A stretch of DNA of 64,000 nt from Chiridota heheva (GCA_020152595.1 JAIGNY010000068.1:62001-126000); one strand, 5' to 3'. Shown: positions 43,001 to 47,960, numbered from the stretch's first letter. The notes: generated by a model from the letters alone, not told the origin. Numbers and translations are program-made.

Positions 43001-43196
43001 TTGATTCAGTTCCACTGAATATCAGATTTATAAAGTTGGTGTGTGACTCTGCCTCTGAGCTACATTTCATTCCATTATGCAAATTATTATTGAGCTTCAA
43101 TATCTATTCTAATGGGATGGATATTTTTTTATATTCTTTTTAGTGCTGATTTTTTTTTTTTTTAATTGTAGAGAACAACACCTTGAGGACATATAA
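868..43196 (+). CDS. PLCG: Phospholipase C-gamma, 3' part of gene (11 exons)
   Basis: PLC-gamma is a cytosolic phosphoinositide-specific phospholipase C that cleaves PIP2 to IP3 and diacylglycerol downstream of tyrosine kinases. Exons: 868-1028, 1373-1527, 12818-12914, 14242-14457, 24038-24186, 26559-26676, 29529-29687, 30548-30636, 35485-35654, 42892-42948 and 43172-43196. All reading phases join without a stop, giving about 464 residues ending in TAA. The domain order SH3 end, split-PH C half, Y box, C2, tail is specific to the gamma class. Family signatures seen are WFPSNYVEE (SH3), YPKGQR with SSNYDP (Y box) and DNGFNPVF (C2). The residues matching the substrate-contacting Ser, Arg and Tyr of the Y half are present (SFSETK, SRTYP). 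The catalytic X box is outside the window to the left. The tail after C2 is charged and unlike the vertebrate tail. Introns reach about 10 kb. Gamma-1 versus gamma-2 cannot be assigned in an invertebrate. Confidence 0.95.
1373..1527 (+). CDS. PLCG: PLCG exon: split-PH domain, C-terminal half
   Basis: Of the nearby AG acceptors, only the one at 1371-1372 keeps frame with the previous exon (one leftover G plus AG makes Glu). Splicing at the more obvious CAG at 1389 would break frame. The translation runs [16 protein letters not shown] and then [11 protein letters not shown], the last strands and closing helix of the split PH domain with its conserved Trp. The exon ends in phase 0 before the donor GTTAGT. 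A longer read-through ORF continues into the intron to 1599, but those residues are not exonic. Confidence 0.93.
1615..2165 (+). repeat. Decayed LINE tail with 80-bp tandem units
   Basis: C-rich stretch with three units of about 80 bp at 1733-1965 (core CAATAGCAACTTATTC and variants). It ends with a segment like the 3' UTR of the I-type LINE found elsewhere in the window: pyrimidine-rich, then GCAGTGCCGTTAAACATC and CAAA-rich bases. It is more diverged than the copies at 15.5, 28.1 and 42.5 kb, so it is either old or from a related family. Confidence 0.5.
2760..3930 (+). repeat. Long-period tandem array, family A (about 270 bp)
   Basis: Repeated blocks carry GTGTGCATACTAATTAGC followed by TTATTTGCAT, then CAATGAAAATATT, a segment beginning ACAAATGATCATATATG and a second ATTAGGTTATTTGCAT. 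The same blocks in the same order make up the array at 49.67-51.3 kb and a single unit at 10.32-10.45 kb. The array starts after a degraded hairpin near 2770-2795 that resembles the clean ones at 5567 and 27284. No coding potential. Confidence 0.8.
3931..5566 (+). other. Intron sequence without recognised genes
   Basis: Mixed AT-rich sequence. Short overlapping open frames on both strands near 3928-4291 show no domain. C-rich runs at 4718-4738 and 5240-5270 look like simple sequence. Nothing further can be supported. Confidence 0.4.
5567..5594. repeat. Stem-loop at the head of a dispersed repeat
   Basis: GGTTCG at 5567-5572 pairs with CGAACC at 5589-5594, and inner TATGC pairs with GCATA around a GAA loop. 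The inner part contains GCGAAGC, known from structural work as an unusually stable DNA mini-hairpin. It is followed by GTCTGTCTGGCCGTCC and degenerate repeats. A sister hairpin lies at 27284-27310. Confidence 0.6.
5635..5960 (+). repeat. Degenerate short tandem repeats
   Basis: Loose repeats of about 35-45 bp built on patterns like AAAATGTTAAAGTTTCTTCAG, with TTAGAATTTTC variants. Homology between units is weak. They follow directly on the hairpin at 5567, so they are probably the body of the same repeat family. Confidence 0.4.
5975..7660 (+). repeat. 24-bp minisatellite within roughly 300-bp blocks
   Basis: The core unit is close to TGCCATGTGGGACATGGGGT plus GGGA (24 bp), most regular at 6640-6830 and 7280-7620 and degenerate elsewhere. 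Larger blocks recur near 5980, 6185 and 6525, each with TCATTTGCATATA, a TATGAACTGACAC motif and CAATCAGGGACTG. Because 24 is divisible by three, several frames on both strands stay open (MSHMASHP-, MPCGTWGG- and HVPHGIPP-type repeats). These are by-products, not genes. Confidence 0.9.
7661..8860 (+). other. Intron sequence without recognised genes
   Basis: AT-rich. Two stretches near 8305-8330 and 8465-8500 share GACTGAAGGTCATA after a G-rich run, indicating a small duplication. No ORF of interest. Confidence 0.4.
8865..9180 (+). repeat. Tandem duplication of about 170 bp
   Basis: Two adjacent copies share GTAAATGGAAAGAAAA, then TTTATTTC or TTATTTCC, GGAATTGAAT and CTGAAAAAGAAG or CTGAAGAAGAA. 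Copies start near 8870 and 9045. Divergence is moderate, so the duplication is not recent. Confidence 0.6.
9185..10315 (+). other. Intron sequence without recognised genes
   Basis: AT-rich, with A and T homopolymer runs at 9885 and 9928. No domain, repeat array or RNA gene recognised. Confidence 0.4.
10320..12420 (+). repeat. Composite repeat: family A unit, linker, family B array
   Basis: One family A unit (10320-10450) is followed by a unique linker (10500-10760), a segment with CATCTGCCCCT and GAATAGTCGAGCATACTGTC (11000-11090), then a family B array of about four 300-bp units (11090-12310). Family B units carry ATATGCATAGTGGGCGGGGC, TTTTGCTGAAAAGAGC, CACAGATAGCCCATGGTCTG and TATTGTTTTTG. 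The final unit ends with AATATTTCATGATATGCAAT and an A-rich run. The linker reappears at 51.37-52.37 kb and the B array with the same end at 28.13-29.33 kb, so this is one dispersed element with defined ends. Confidence 0.75.
12818..12914 (+). CDS. PLCG: PLCG exon: linker into the Y half of the catalytic barrel
   Basis: 97 nt, entered in phase 0 after GGATCAG and left in phase 1 before GTAAGAG. It encodes [20 protein letters not shown] and then [12 protein letters not shown]. The helix of charged residues and the VVYC segment match the region of PLC-gamma where the split PH domain ends and the Y box begins. The starting Met is internal and is not a translation start. The upstream intron of 11.3 kb contains the arrays and minisatellites listed separately. 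Confidence 0.93.
13126..13527. mobile_element. MITE-like element with long inverted ends
   Basis: The left end (ATCAAAAATCTTATTTCGCT) is mirrored by the right end AACGAAATAAGATTTTTGAA at 13508-13527. The complementarity extends inward, imperfectly, for about 100 bp on each side. The size of about 0.4 kb with no ORF fits a non-autonomous foldback or MITE. It lies 210 bp downstream of a PLCG exon. No clear target-site duplication was found. Confidence 0.6.
13530..14241 (+). other. PLCG intron, no recognised element
   Basis: AT-rich intron between the small inverted-repeat element and the Y-box exon. The open frame at 14169-14241 is only the upstream extension of the exon frame through the polypyrimidine tract. 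Confidence 0.4.
14242..14457 (+). CDS. PLCG: PLCG exon: catalytic Y box
   Basis: 216 nt between TTTTTCCTCAG and GTGAGG, phase 1 at both ends. It encodes the core of the Y half of the TIM barrel: [11 protein letters not shown], the SRTYPKGQR segment, [16 protein letters not shown] and LNYQTPG. In mammalian PLC-delta1 the equivalent Ser, Arg and Tyr contact the inositol lipid head group; all three are kept here, so nothing suggests loss of catalysis. This is the most conserved coding block in the window. Confidence 0.96.
14915..15148 (+). pseudogene. RTE-like LINE reverse transcriptase, left piece
   Basis: Broken reading frames give [38 protein letters not shown] and TMWKY...YHGIP, the fingers and first palm motifs of the endonuclease-plus-RT LINEs often labelled RTE-like. 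Frameshifts and stops are frequent (for example around [11 protein letters not shown]). The element is interrupted by a LINE tail at about 15149 and resumes at 15576. Confidence 0.7.
15149..15575 (+). mobile_element. I-type LINE 3' fragment inserted in the RTE-like LINE
   Basis: 5'-truncated copy carrying the end of ORF2 ([12 protein letters not shown] frame and the [19 protein letters not shown] frame), then the family 3' UTR with GTGGTGCCGTTAAG and a (CAAT)n tail. Sequence on either side is one continuous RTE-like RT, so this is a later insertion. Closely related tails occur at 17.4, 28.1 and 42.5 kb. Confidence 0.75.
15576..15905 (+). pseudogene. RTE-like LINE reverse transcriptase, middle piece
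   Basis: Open frame with [44 protein letters not shown] and [16 protein letters not shown]. These are the RT palm motifs around the G(V/I)xQGxxLSPFLF box and the following thumb. The catalytic FADD position reads FVNN, so this copy is inactive. It continues from the left piece across the inserted tail and is cut again near 15906 by the long I-type LINE. Confidence 0.75.
16300..17060 (+). pseudogene. I-type LINE ORF1 remnant, copy 2
   Basis: Scrambled counterpart of the ORF1 in copy 3: the [20 protein letters not shown] frame, then VPKHL- and [11 protein letters not shown]-like pieces, but the zinc-knuckle region is badly decayed (cysteines lost). ORF1 proteins of such LINEs bind the element RNA. 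Frame changes occur every 100-200 bp. Confidence 0.6.
17074..17410 (+). mobile_element. I-type LINE tail inserted inside copy 2
   Basis: A second tail of the same family (CTGTACAACC through the LLPTTQL frame and 3' UTR with GTGGTGCCGTTATG and CAAACAAAC) sits inside the ORF1 region of copy 2. It is flanked by an exact 9-bp repeat, CCAAACCGA, at 17065-17073 and 17411-17419. The corresponding uninterrupted sequence in copy 3 (ACCCAAACAGACCTCACG near 38570) shows the empty site. This is a clear retrotransposition event with target-site duplication. Confidence 0.85.
21159..21545 (+). pseudogene. RTE-like LINE reverse transcriptase, right piece
   Basis: Resumes with [20 protein letters not shown], then [52 protein letters not shown] and [15 protein letters not shown]. 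This is the C-terminal part of the same RT as the pieces at 14.9-15.9 kb. About 40-60 residues are missing between the pieces, together with the 3' end of copy 2, which suggests one deletion across the junction. Confidence 0.75.
21548..21677 (+). repeat. Direct repeat, copy 1 (partner at 23548)
   Basis: Shares TTGAATAAAGTT, AATTATGCCAACATTGAAGTG and AAAAGGTGCCAAGTATTT with 23548-23682 in the same orientation at about 80% identity. The 1.87 kb between the copies holds the SINE and the inverted-end element. Confidence 0.6.
21780..22045 (-). mobile_element. tRNA-derived SINE
   Basis: On the minus strand the head (22045 down to about 21972) reads as a tRNA-like region: A box TGGTGTAGCGG, B box GGGTTCAATCC, and complementary ends CTACCTA and TGGGTAG forming a 7-bp acceptor-like stem. 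It lacks a normal anticodon arm, so it is not a working tRNA. About 190 bp of tRNA-unrelated body follows towards 21780. RNA polymerase III would transcribe leftward. Confidence 0.7.
22062..23400. mobile_element. Possible DNA transposon remnant with inverted ends
   Basis: The left end (GACAGTTATGTTTCCTATAA, 22080-22099) recurs inverted at the right end (TTATAGGAAACACAACTGTC, 23367-23386). The similarity extends to about 60 bp per side including GAAGCATGT. No transposase-like ORF is seen inside. Within it, 22550-22690 and 22745-22890 are diverged direct duplicates (TAATTGGGGG, CAAGTGATA-GCAT). Confidence 0.45.
23548..23682 (+). repeat. Direct repeat, copy 2
   Basis: Partner of 21548-21677, same strand. 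See that entry for the shared motifs. It lies 355 bp upstream of the exon at 24038. Confidence 0.6.
24038..24186 (+). CDS. PLCG: PLCG exon: end of Y box and barrel-to-C2 linker
   Basis: 149 nt, acceptor TTTGCAG, donor GTAAGT, entered in phase 1 and left in phase 0. It encodes [20 protein letters not shown] and then LKPYFLQED, the conserved end of the Y box (the NCGYVLKP motif common to all PLCs), followed by the linker and first C2 strand (EPIHLTIN). The preceding 9.6-kb intron carries the nested LINE complex and the following one the minus-strand LINE. Confidence 0.95.
24255..26490 (-). pseudogene. Minus-strand LINE (EN/RT type), 3' two thirds
   Basis: Read on the minus strand from 26490 to 24255: [104 protein letters not shown], then C-terminal [20 protein letters not shown]. 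These are consecutive RT and C-terminal blocks of an endonuclease-RT LINE. Frameshifts and stops break it. The 3' end lies just downstream of the PLCG exon at 24038-24186, in antisense orientation. Confidence 0.75.
25600..26290 (-). repeat. 36-bp minisatellite grown from LINE RT codons
   Basis: About 18-20 units with core TTATTAGTCCTCTCTTCCAG plus TTTGTTGGTATTTTGA. On the minus strand each unit reads as a 12-residue block, [12 protein letters not shown], which is one stretch of the surrounding reverse transcriptase. The unit length is 36 bp = 12 codons, so the frame is kept where units are intact. Some units at 25600-25900 are shortened. Confidence 0.85.
26559..26676 (+). CDS. PLCG: PLCG exon: C2 domain, first part
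   Basis: 118 nt between TTTTATGTAG and GTAAGTA, entered in phase 0 and left in phase 1. It encodes [20 protein letters not shown] and then [19 protein letters not shown], the opening strands of the C2 domain (the ARHLxK and SPFVEVE patterns are typical of PLC C2 domains). Joined directly to the exon at 29529 it gives the loop KTCTK-ADNGFNP, which has the same length as the human loop. Confidence 0.94.
26677..27240 (+). other. PLCG intron, no recognised element
   Basis: AT-rich sequence between the C2 exon and the hairpin-headed repeat at 27284. No repeat or ORF of note. Confidence 0.4.
27284..27310. repeat. Stem-loop heading a repeat array
   Basis: GGTTCC (27284-27289) plus GATGC pairs with GCATC plus GGAACC (27305-27310), with a GATA loop and one bulged A. 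It is followed by TATGCAGTCAT and a GTGTGTATGT microsatellite at 27328-27380. It has the same layout as the hairpin at 5567-5594 and the degraded one near 2770. Confidence 0.65.
27381..29330 (+). repeat. Family B array (about 300-bp units), interrupted by a LINE
   Basis: Starts with AGCTTGTAAACGCAGATATC at 27388, is broken at about 27423 by a LINE tail, resumes at 28127 with CTGGTACACCGATAGCCC and continues through four units to about 29330. Diagnostic blocks are ATATGGATAGTGGGCGGGGC, GCTGAAAAGAGCTTGTAA, CATGTCTGTTTTG and TATTGTTTTTGGTGG. The final unit ends as at 12.3-12.4 kb (AATATTTCATGATATGCAAT). No coding content. Confidence 0.8.
27424..28126 (+). mobile_element. I-type LINE, 5'-truncated copy 4
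   Basis: Begins in the RNase H region ([18 protein letters not shown] frame), continues through [20 protein letters not shown] and the terminal CPL box, then the family 3' UTR with GTGGTGCCGTTAAAC and an (AAAC)n tail. It splits a family B repeat unit cleanly. The 5' truncation is typical of target-primed reverse transcription. Confidence 0.85.
29408..29431 (+). CDS. PLCG: Candidate 24-nt cassette microexon in the C2 loop
   Basis: The 24 nt between GTTGTGCAG and GTATGT are symmetrical (phase 1 to phase 1) and would insert VTNKVVDD into the C2 loop without breaking frame. No other acceptor just upstream fits this frame. Against it, the acceptor has a weak pyrimidine tract, and skipping gives a loop of exactly the family length. 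It is therefore at best an alternative exon and may be chance. It sits just downstream of a repeat array that ends near 29330. Confidence 0.22.
29529..29687 (+). CDS. PLCG: PLCG exon: C2 domain, central part
   Basis: 159 nt, acceptor TTCATTCAG, donor GTTTGT (a weaker non-consensus +3 to +5), phase 1 at both ends. It encodes [20 protein letters not shown] and then [20 protein letters not shown] and [20 protein letters not shown], FxRFVxxDED and LGQATFP are hallmarks of PLC C2 domains, including the loop acids that can bind calcium. Confidence 0.95.
29828..30010. mobile_element. Small foldback element
   Basis: The halves are imperfectly complementary: GGCCATTTTCC near the left end against GGAAAATGGGCC at the right, and GTCCCAGTAGACC against GGTCTACTGGGGC in the middle. 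About 180 bp with no coding capacity. The transcript could fold into a long stem inside the intron after the C2 exon. Confidence 0.5.
30548..30636 (+). CDS. PLCG: PLCG exon: end of C2 domain
   Basis: 89 nt, acceptor CTCTTGGCCAG, donor GTAAGTG, entered in phase 1 and left in phase 0. It encodes [20 protein letters not shown] and then [10 protein letters not shown]. The G-Y-R-x-V-P-L-x-N-x-Y-S pattern and the [10 protein letters not shown] strand close the C2 domain as in other PLC-gammas. The last few residues start the tail. Confidence 0.94.
30637..31220 (+). other. PLCG intron, no recognised element
   Basis: AT-rich intron. The frame that runs on from the exon at 30548 to 30705 is intronic read-through. 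Confidence 0.4.
31221..32042 (+). repeat. C-rich 15/16-bp minisatellite
   Basis: Units of CCCCACCCATCCCTCA with 15-bp and other length variants. Three blocks are visible: CATCC-type units to about 31560, CGTCC/CGCCC-type units to about 31970, then CATCC-type again to 32042. The G-rich minus strand has many runs of three to five Gs and could form G-quadruplexes. The long minus-strand frames of Gly and Trp are artefacts of the repeat. Confidence 0.92.
32585..33520 (+). repeat. Left arm of a long inverted repeat pair
   Basis: Starts with a GT microsatellite and CAACAATTAATTTGTGT, continues with ATAACTCAAAAACT, TTGAAGGAATTACTTGGTAT, then repeated blocks with CAAGACCTATACCAA and GGTCAAAGGTCACAGAGCTA. 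The reverse complement of the same blocks in the same order occupies 35880-37150. It lies in the intron upstream of the exon at 35485. Confidence 0.85.
33521..35484 (+). other. PLCG intron between inverted-repeat arm and exon
   Basis: AT-rich intron. The only recognisable piece is a 3' UTR-like LINE remnant at 34845-34935 (TTTGGCACATGGAACTC, CAGTGCCATTAAACTGC and a CAAA-rich end), similar to the one at 2080-2160. Confidence 0.45.
35485..35654 (+). CDS. PLCG: PLCG exon: charged coiled-coil-like tail
   Basis: 170 nt after CTCTTTTGCAG and before GTATGG, phase 0 to phase 2. It encodes an acidic start (ECDDEDLY) and long charged runs such as [17 protein letters not shown] and [16 protein letters not shown] with heptad-like hydrophobic spacing. 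This is read as coiled coil from composition; no program was run. I do not recognise a match in the vertebrate tail. The length is not a multiple of three, so skipping would shift frame. The exon sits between two long inverted repeats. Confidence 0.88.
35880..37150 (-). repeat. Right arm of the long inverted repeat pair
   Basis: Reverse complement of the 32.6-33.5 kb repeat, about 80% identical by eye. It ends at an AC microsatellite (37132-37150) that mirrors the GT run of the left arm. It contains two or three internal repeats around GGTATCATGGTACAACA and GACCTTTTGACCCCAGA. It begins about 225 bp downstream of the exon at 35485-35654. Confidence 0.85.
37322..37361. repeat. Perfect-stem hairpin
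   Basis: ATCTCATCACC on the left pairs with GGTGATGAGAT on the right; the central ACATATATGTATGTGT can extend the stem. It lies just before the 37.39-kb LINE insertion. A second small stem, ATAGGCA with TGCCTAT, lies at 37285-37303. Confidence 0.65.
37645..38480 (+). pseudogene. I-type LINE ORF1 (zinc-knuckle RNA-binding protein)
   Basis: Begins [20 protein letters not shown] and after frame changes shows [54 protein letters not shown], then [14 protein letters not shown] and CGNCGALDH, two CCHC-type knuckles, with a third pattern decayed beyond. The C terminus keeps [12 protein letters not shown] in another frame. In this LINE group ORF1 coats the element RNA. Several frameshifts and a stop near 38050 break it. 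Confidence 0.75.
39010..42360 (+). pseudogene. I-type LINE ORF2: endonuclease, RT, RNase H
   Basis: Apurinic-type endonuclease: [56 protein letters not shown] (catalytic acids and SDH kept). [44 protein letters not shown]. The segment that should hold the (Y/V)DD box is deleted between VPQGSIL and PNLVLNGN near 40905. RNase [46 protein letters not shown], all catalytic positions present. The terminal [14 protein letters not shown] region precedes the stop. The reading frame shifts many times. Confidence 0.8.
42589..42891 (+). other. PLCG intron after the LINE insertion
   Basis: About 300 bp of AT-rich intron running into the acceptor of the exon at 42892. Nothing else recognised. Confidence 0.4.
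42892..42948 (+). CDS. PLCG: PLCG exon: basic tail segment
   Basis: 57 nt, acceptor TTCTTTTCAG, donor GTGAGG, phase 2 at both ends. It continues the tail as [19 protein letters not shown] after the Arg codon shared with the previous exon. It is basic in contrast to the acidic preceding segment. Support comes from splice sites, phase agreement and lack of a stop rather than from family homology. Confidence 0.8.
43172..43196 (+). CDS. PLCG: PLCG last coding exon with stop codon
   Basis: The acceptor is a long T run ending AATTGTAG. In the frame carried from the previous exon it encodes REQHLEDI followed by TAA at 43194-43196. Only 25 coding bases are present, so the call rests on the strong acceptor, the phase match and the poly(A) signal soon after the stop. 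The exon continues as the 3' UTR. Confidence 0.75.
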
Positions 43197-43335
43197 TGTG
43201 TCTTGCCATAGTATATGTAGAGCCACAAGCTTGCAAGCAATCAACACAGATGAAAATGCTTAAAATGAAGAAACTGAATTGCTCATGTTCTGCTTGCTTT
43301 TATTCTCAATAAAACATGAAAGTGATTTTTTGTTG
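43197..43335 (+). other. PLCG 3' UTR with poly(A) signal
   Basis: Short AT-rich untranslated tail. A canonical AATAAA lies at 43308-43313 and is followed by the GT-rich stretch GTGATTTTTTGTTGG, the usual downstream element. Cleavage is expected near 43325-43335. A second AATAAA near 44557-44562 could serve a longer transcript. Confidence 0.7.
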
Positions 43336-44865
43336 GAACACATCTCGGGTCCATTTGACCAGGTATAGTGTAAGGGCATATGGGTGTTTTCAGGCCATTT
43401 AGTGTTATGGTGTTATAATCAGACTATTTTAAAAATAGGTTTGTCCAAAAACTAAATATTTTTGCAGGTCTACAAGACTACATTTGTTTTCTTTTATATA
43501 GAATAGGTATGATGATTCCTTCACTGGAATGATGATAATGTGCCATTTTGCAGAAAACCTTACTTTGTAGAGGGCATAGAAAAAATGTCGTAGAGATATT
43601 CATATCATTTAGACAAGATTTAAAATGATCTAGTATTACTTACGTACTAGACCTGACTTAGATAGGTACAAAGCACAGAATATACCTGAATTGAGGTTTG
43701 AAATAGTAAGAAGTCAGGATCTTATCTTAGTGTAAAGCATCTTCAGTTAACCTGGAACCTGAAGCCAGTTGATTTTAACCAACCGTTTTGTTTGCTGAAT
43801 CTGTATTTTTTGGTATACATTAGTTTTCCGTAATTATCATCATATCACTTTTTATGAAATGTTGAAATTCAGCCACCATAATAAAATGTAATACATGCAA
43901 TCATTAAACAGAGTATTTTAGTTACATTCCTTTCTTTAATTTTCATGATTTTTACCTTTTTGTGTACACTGTTCAATCAATCTATTAAAAGACTTACGAA
44001 TCTGAATTAGGAATTATTAATCTTAATATGGATTTTAAAGTTGAGATTAAGGTTGTATGTAGAATAAGACTATTTCCCCCCAAATAATCTATATTCTGAG
44101 ATATATATTTATGCTGGCCTGAATAAGTTCATATATCTTTATTTCATTGATGGCCAAATTAAAGTACTGGTCATGAAGATGACTGAGCGCTAATATAAGT
44201 TATCATATTCAACAATCATATTTAAGCTTTTATAGATAGTTGCTGATTTAGCTAGTATAATATATTGTACTTTTCTGACTTGAATGCTGGCGAGTTGAGA
44301 TATGGGTCATTTTCTTTCAATGACATCGTTCTATATGCTGGCTTCGCTAAAATTATTGCAGTTTACTCAGAGAGTTCTTAATGATGCGGAGCTGAGATTA
44401 CACATGACAGTTCTTATTCATATACATAGGAGCTGAAATAACATTTGTTTATATAAGCCGAGATCACACATGGCAGTTGTGAGGTAATTTTCTCTTTCTC
44501 TTTGACAATTTCATGACAACATGTAACTCAGTGTAATGTTTGAAACCATATTTCTACAAATAAAAGTTTCATGTTTATAACATATATTGATTTATAATTC
44601 ATACATTTCTTTGCAATTTATTTTGAGTATATTTCTTAATTGTTTTGCGATTTCAAGTGAAAGGTTTTTGATATGAAGGGTTATAATTCCTTGGAAAAAG
44701 TATTGTGATTATGTACTGCTAGTAAGCCCCATAAGATACATCTTATAGAACTATATGTACAAGGTATGGAAGCTGAATGAAGAAAATCTCTAATAAAAGC
44801 ATTGTCATTTTCACCTATAAATTTAAGCATGATGTGCTACTGCATCACATAATAATTACTGCATA
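43336..44865 (+). other. Downstream flank of PLCG
   Basis: AT-rich sequence after the poly(A) signal, without ORFs or repeats I can name. A distal AATAAA lies near 44557. Confidence 0.4.
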
Positions 44866-45340
44866 CTGTTTGTTGATCAAACTTCAACTTGTTCAGAATA
44901 CTGCTGCAAGACTGATCTCTGGCATAGGTATAAGATCTCATATTACTCCTATAATTTCCCATTTGCATTGGCTCAAAGTACAGTCACGAATCAGGTTTAG
45001 GCTTTATGTTCATTTTTTCAAAATTCTCCATGGTCTTGCACCAATTTATCTGTCTGAATTAATTCATCTGTATGTCCCAGATCCCAGACTTAAATCTGCC
45101 TCTAATGGCCCATTGATAAGGAGATAGTATGGCAGCAAACAAGTTAGTCATTACAACTTTGCTGTCACTGGATTATCTCTCTGAAATGAGCTGCCTATCC
45201 ACATCAGATCTGCAAGTGACATTATCAATTTCAAGAAGCAATTGAAAACACACCTTTTTACCCAATAATGTAAAGCGTTTAGTTTTGTTCTCAATATAAG
45301 TGCTATATAAGCATCTACATAATAATAATAATAATAAAAC
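44866..45340 (+). pseudogene. CR1/L2-like LINE reverse transcriptase end
   Basis: KLQLVQNTAARLISGIGIRS, HITPIISHLHWLKVQSRIRF, then FKILHGLAPIYLSELI and LYVPDPRLKSAS are the terminal blocks of CR1/L2-group ORF2. After a stop, diverged pieces follow and the copy ends in an (ATA)n/(AAT)n run at 45320-45337, the expected tail. Strongly 5'-truncated. Confidence 0.8.
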
Positions 45341-45495
45341 ACAGTCTTAAACTTCCTATTCTTAGAAAAAGGAACTTTGTGCATTGCATGAACATAAATT
45401 ATTTACCCCATAGATGCCGCTGTTTTATATCCATCACTTCAAGGGCCAGGTCCCTCAAGCTACAAATGCCATACAGCAGGACCTCTTTTAACTTG

Positions 45496-45527
45496 CTGAC
45501 TGGTCTCCAAAATTGGAGACCAGTCAG
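45496..45527. repeat. Palindrome with 15-bp perfect arms
   Basis: CTGACTGGTCTCCAA and its reverse complement are separated by only two A residues. Two more copies of the GGAGACC/GGTCTCC core follow at 45535-45545 and 45566-45573. It could extrude a cruciform or form an RNA hairpin. Confidence 0.8.
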
Positions 45528-45766
45528 TGAATTCTGGAGACCAGCAATGGTCAAATTTGAAGCCTGGTCTCCAATAAAAGTTAATGCTCAACTTGAGTTC
45601 CATAGAGCTCTTAGATAGAGAATTTCATGGTTTGGTTAGTAGCCCAGCTAACCCAGCACTTTCTATAGCTACAGTTAACCCAACTAATGGTTTATAACCC
45701 TTCATATCAGCTCCGGCTGGCTAAGGTTTATTTGTACATTCTTGGAAATAAACCAGAGAGTAATTT

Positions 45767-45790
45767 CATGCCACACTGAAGTGTGGCATG
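45767..45790. repeat. Palindrome with 11-bp perfect arms
   Basis: CATGCCACACT, two-base loop GA, AGTGTGGCATG. It lies 240 bp after the 45496 palindrome. Confidence 0.8.
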
Positions 45791-45799
45791 ATCGAGTTC

Positions 45800-47960
45800 T
45801 GATCGAGTATGACGCGATATAGTGAAAATGACCCCCTCAGAATTGAACTAAGTTCTAGACTCATGGCCTGTTTTGATCCGCGGCCTTGTGTGGCAGACTT
45901 TTTGTCTTCAAAAGAGCGACGTGTAAATTAAACGCCCGTACATTGAACTGTTTCATCAAAGAAATTTTGTGCAGAAATTTTCAGGTAAGGTGTTTTAAGA
46001 TTTTGAGTTTAGACTCTAATATTTCAAATTGCATGTGTTGGTGGCTAGATGCAATTTTTTTATTTTTTATTTCTTTGATAAAATGTTTTAATCTAAAAAC
46101 TTGGTGACTCTTCTCTTCTGAAATGCTTGTGGGTGTGTTAGTCACCTTTGCAATAATAGGTTAAGAATTTTCATGCTGTTGGTCAGTTTTTGCTAGATTG
46201 GGAAACTGGGTATCGATACAAACTAGGGGGTGAAGGATTTCCAAACATCAGAAGGCCAGTCAAAATTCCTTAAACAAAACCCTGAGATGCATTAAGTGAT
46301 ATTATAAGAAAGTTTTTAGGTAGCTAGAATAAATCCAGGAGAAAAGGAAGAGCTTAAGCTGTGAACCATTTGCAGTCCAAGTGGGATTTTAATGGAAACA
46401 TTTTAGTCGCCAAAAAATCTCATATATGGCAACTTCCTGGTTGCAGTAGTGTTGGCAGCTATGATTTTAACATTATGTATGTTAAAGCATTGTGAACCCA
46501 AGTCCCTGTGGATTGACTGTCCTTTGAGCTCTGGTCTTGTTGTTTACATTCACCCTGTGTGGGTTCTGTTTGTCATTGTTTTTCCCTCTTGGAGTGTAGT
46601 CTGATGGGGGTTGTCATGTTGTGCTTTGCTTTATTACAGGGAAAAAGATTGATTGAATCTTCATTTGAAGCCAATGTGGGTGAATAGACTTTTGGTGTCA
46701 TAAAGTTGCAGAATGATTCTCTGTACCAACTGAAACTTTTACACTTTTTGAGTGCAGGTTTTTCAAAAGCTTCATTTCTTCTTTTTCTTAGGGGGTTGAG
46801 GTGGGGGATGCTAGGGGAAATATTTTGGAGAACAGAAATGGCATTAAGATGTGGAGCTAAAGTAGATAGTATATTTATTTGGAAGTGTTTATGATACAGT
46901 GCATTTGCAGAGAAACCATTGTGGTTATTTCATTTAGCTATTTGTATCTCCATTCAAATTAATCATAAGGCATGTATGCAATGCTAATGAGAGTTCCCAT
47001 TTACAATGTTGGTAGTGTTGAGTCCGAGATGGAAATTACCCACTGATCTCAGATTGTTCATAATAATTTCCATGTGTGATTTTGCTCAGCTTACAAGGTA
47101 TTGAGCAGCTATTAATCCCAAAATAATGTGCCCTTTATAGTGAAGGTGATATGATATAGATCTTCCTTTAGTTTTGAAACAATTATTGAGGTGCTATTTA
47201 TATCTGCACAACGAAGTAGTATATGTTTTGTTAAGGATGACAGCTCTTTTATCTCTTTTGCTGAATTTTAGGAGATGAGTGAAATGGCCATGAGGGAAGG
47301 GGACATTGACATCAAAAGTCGTGGTTTTCCTTCCCCTTCTACAGCCCCACCTTTTTGGACGCTGACCATGCCACTGTAGGAGAGTTGATATAATCATGAT
47401 TTGAAAGTCATGAAGGTTTGCCCAAGAAAAGTCAAATATTTTGAAAGAGTTTGTTAGATCACAAATTCTTCGATCAAGAACATAGATGATCATTGGGCTG
47501 AATATTCTTTTCATTATGAATCTTTGGATTTAGTATTTATTAAACTGGATAATCTTTTCATTATTAATCATTGGATTTACTGATCATTAAGCTCTGATTA
47601 ATGCCTGTAGTTTAGATCAAATGATGTGTGCTGTTTAGATTTGCAAGATCATTTAGAAATAGCTCTAGTGTGTATCTTATCAATGATCATGCAAAACAAC
47701 TTAAAATAAGTATACTTTCTTAATTTAAGAAGTTTTTATTTTAGACAAATGATGTAGAGGCTATCAATAAATAGAAATATAAGAAATCAACAAAAGAATT
47801 ATGATGTAAGAAGTTTAACATTCGTTTTTTAACAAAAAAAATAGAAATCCCTTGTACATCTAGGCTGATACTGCACACCCAATTCAAATTCTGAGGTCAC
47901 ATGTATTTTTGTCTCTTAGTGCATGCTCTCACTTAAGCACATGACATTGTTTTTTCTACA
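45800..47960 (+). other. Intergenic sequence without recognised genes
   Basis: AT-rich. Short frames at 45886-46107 and 46706-46894 have no recognisable domain and are not supported as genes. Confidence 0.4.
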
